From Synergistaceae bacterium (GTDB taxonomy: Bacteria; Synergistota; Synergistia; Synergistales; Synergistaceae), in NCBI GenBank assembly GCA_031264605.1, contig JAISDQ010000244.1:1-6194 (forward strand): DNA of 6,194 bases, written 5' to 3'. Both the position numbers and the translations under genes were made by a program. Positions 5,789 to 6,194 of the stretch are shown in pieces; the first letter of the stretch is position 1, and each line of letters starts with the position of its first letter. Under the pieces are notes generated by a model. That model was not told the origin of the DNA and did not search any database. It was given only the letters and a program-made list of their open reading frames with translations.

Positions 5789-5831
5789 GATACCGATAGG
5801 CGAATATCTGGGATACTGCGGGCGATATCTG
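5789..5831 (+). repeat. Imperfect tandem repeat in the motA leader
   Basis: Two adjacent units of 22 and 20 bp (5789-5810 and 5812-5831) both begin GATAC and end GGCGA(A)TATCTG. A related GGCGGATATTTG occurs at 5734-5745, overlapping the motA -35. The GGCGA parts start 22 bp apart, about two helical turns. They could be binding sites for a regulator or a leader RNA feature, or chance. There is no further evidence. Confidence 0.45.
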
Positions 5832-5865
5832 TTCGCTCGACAATTTTCGAAGGCGGTGGGGATAT

Positions 5866-6194
5866 ATGGATGTAATGGGTATAATCGGCATCGTAACTGG
5901 TTTTGCGGCGTTACTGATCGGAATGTATTTCAAAGGCGTCCCTTACTCCGCCCTGAACAATCCGGCCGCTTTTTTCATAATCCTGGTTGGAACCGCCGGG
6001 GCCGTCATCGTAGCGACGCCGGGAAACGAGATAAAAAGGACGGGCAAGCAGATCAAAGTGCTGTTCGGACGGCCGAAATTCATCCCGGCCGAGGAAGCCA
6101 TAGGTACGCTGGTGACGGTGGCGGAGATGGTTCGCAAGGAAGGGATATTGATAATGGAGCAGAAGCTCGGAGATATTCCCGATCCGTTCATGAG
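5866..6194 (+). CDS. motA: Flagellar motor stator protein MotA, N-terminal 109 residues (3' end outside window)
   Basis: MotA forms, with MotB, the ion-conducting stator that turns the flagellum. The visible part begins MDVMGIIGIVTGFAALLIGM, giving membrane segment 1 (about 5-22). It continues KGVPYSALNNPAAFFIILVGT, with segment 2 at about 34-50, and then ATPGNEIKR leading into the large cytoplasmic domain. This pattern is very close to that of Bacillus MotA. Arg90 and Glu98 in MVRKEGILIME match, at the same numbers, the E. coli MotA Arg90 and Glu98 that contact rotor FliG. Segments 3 and 4, with the functional prolines, lie beyond the window. The start ATG at 5866 is supported by AGGCGGTGG (5851-5859) 6 nt upstream. 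It is transcribed divergently from the importer; motB would be expected next. ExbB/TolQ relatives are less likely given the MotA-specific N-terminus. Confidence 0.93.
   Translation, partial: MDVMGIIGIVTGFAALLIGMYFKGVPYSALNNPAAFFIILVGTAGAVIVATPGNEIKRTGKQIKVLFGRPKFIPAEEAIGTLVTVAEMVRKEGILIMEQKLGDIPDPFM

Larger units (their letters stand above)
5533..5865. other. Divergent control region between the importer operon and motA
   Basis: This 333-bp region lacks a convincing gene and holds the start signals of both flanking operons. Besides the promoters and repeats listed separately, it has an inverted repeat GAAAAC/GTTTTC (5679-5684 with 5701-5706) and a perfect 10-bp palindrome TCGGCGCCGA (5722-5731) just upstream of the motA -35. 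An AT-rich part (about 5600-5650) serves the importer, a GC-rich block (about 5651-5735) is central, and another AT-rich part (about 5739-5790) serves motA. No tRNA or riboswitch was recognised. Confidence 0.7.

Noticed and set aside
4618..5790. Long plus-strand open frame (390 codons) opposite the binding-protein gene
   Set aside because: It is antisense to a clearly recognised RbsB-type gene, its translation is rich in His, Arg and Val with no family look, and no ribosome binding site precedes it. It is a by-product of codon bias.
5791..5800. Possible sigma28 (FliA) -10 element for motA, ACCGATAG at 5792-5799
   Set aside because: It matches six of eight bases of GCCGATAA, but the expected TAAA-type -35 is absent at the proper distance, and a much better sigma70 promoter lies just upstream.
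1..6194. CRISPR array, tRNA or rRNA genes, insertion sequence with transposase, prophage genes
   Set aside because: No regularly spaced repeats, cloverleaf-like segments, rRNA motifs, transposase or integrase frames were seen on either strand.

Overview
This window carries a complete four-gene carbohydrate-type ABC importer on the minus strand. On one side lies the 3' end of an unrelated plus-strand hypothetical operon; on the other, the 5' end of a flagellar motor gene. The organism looks like a motile, diderm bacterium of moderately high GC. A MotA start supports motility. The substrate-binding protein has a plain signal peptide without a lipobox, as expected for a free periplasmic protein rather than the lipoprotein form usual in Gram-positives. 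Shine-Dalgarno sites are strong. The phylum cannot be fixed from the sequence; a Synergistota-like or similar anaerobe is only a guess.

Layout. Positions 1-781 (+) hold the C-terminal 90 residues of an unrecognised protein and, 22 bp on, a 161-residue membrane-anchored protein of unknown function. Positions 782-907 form a tail-to-tail gap with hairpins. Positions 908-5532 (-) hold the importer, read as binding protein (4612-5532), permease 1 (3423-4433), ATPase with two ABC domains (1897-3417) and permease 2 (908-1900). Permease 1 and the ATPase are 5 bp apart, and the ATPase and permease 2 overlap by 4 bp (ATGA). The 178 bp between the binding protein and permease 1 hold a GC-rich hairpin and a larger folded element bounded by inverted repeats. 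Positions 5533-5865 form a divergent control region with a convincing sigma70-type promoter in each direction and several inverted or direct repeats. motA starts at 5866 (+) and runs off the window.

How it works together. The binding protein should capture a small sugar-like ligand in the periplasm. Two different RbsC-type permeases probably form a heterodimeric channel, powered by the single RbsA-type double ATPase. Most ribose-contacting positions of RbsB are kept in the binding protein, but two are changed (Arg to Ala, Phe to Gly), so the ligand is left open. No sugar kinase, isomerase or regulator lies in the window. The hairpins between binding protein and permease probably let the binding protein be made in excess of the membrane parts. 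I found no entirely new system. The most unusual item is the folded, repeat-bounded element at 4465-4562.
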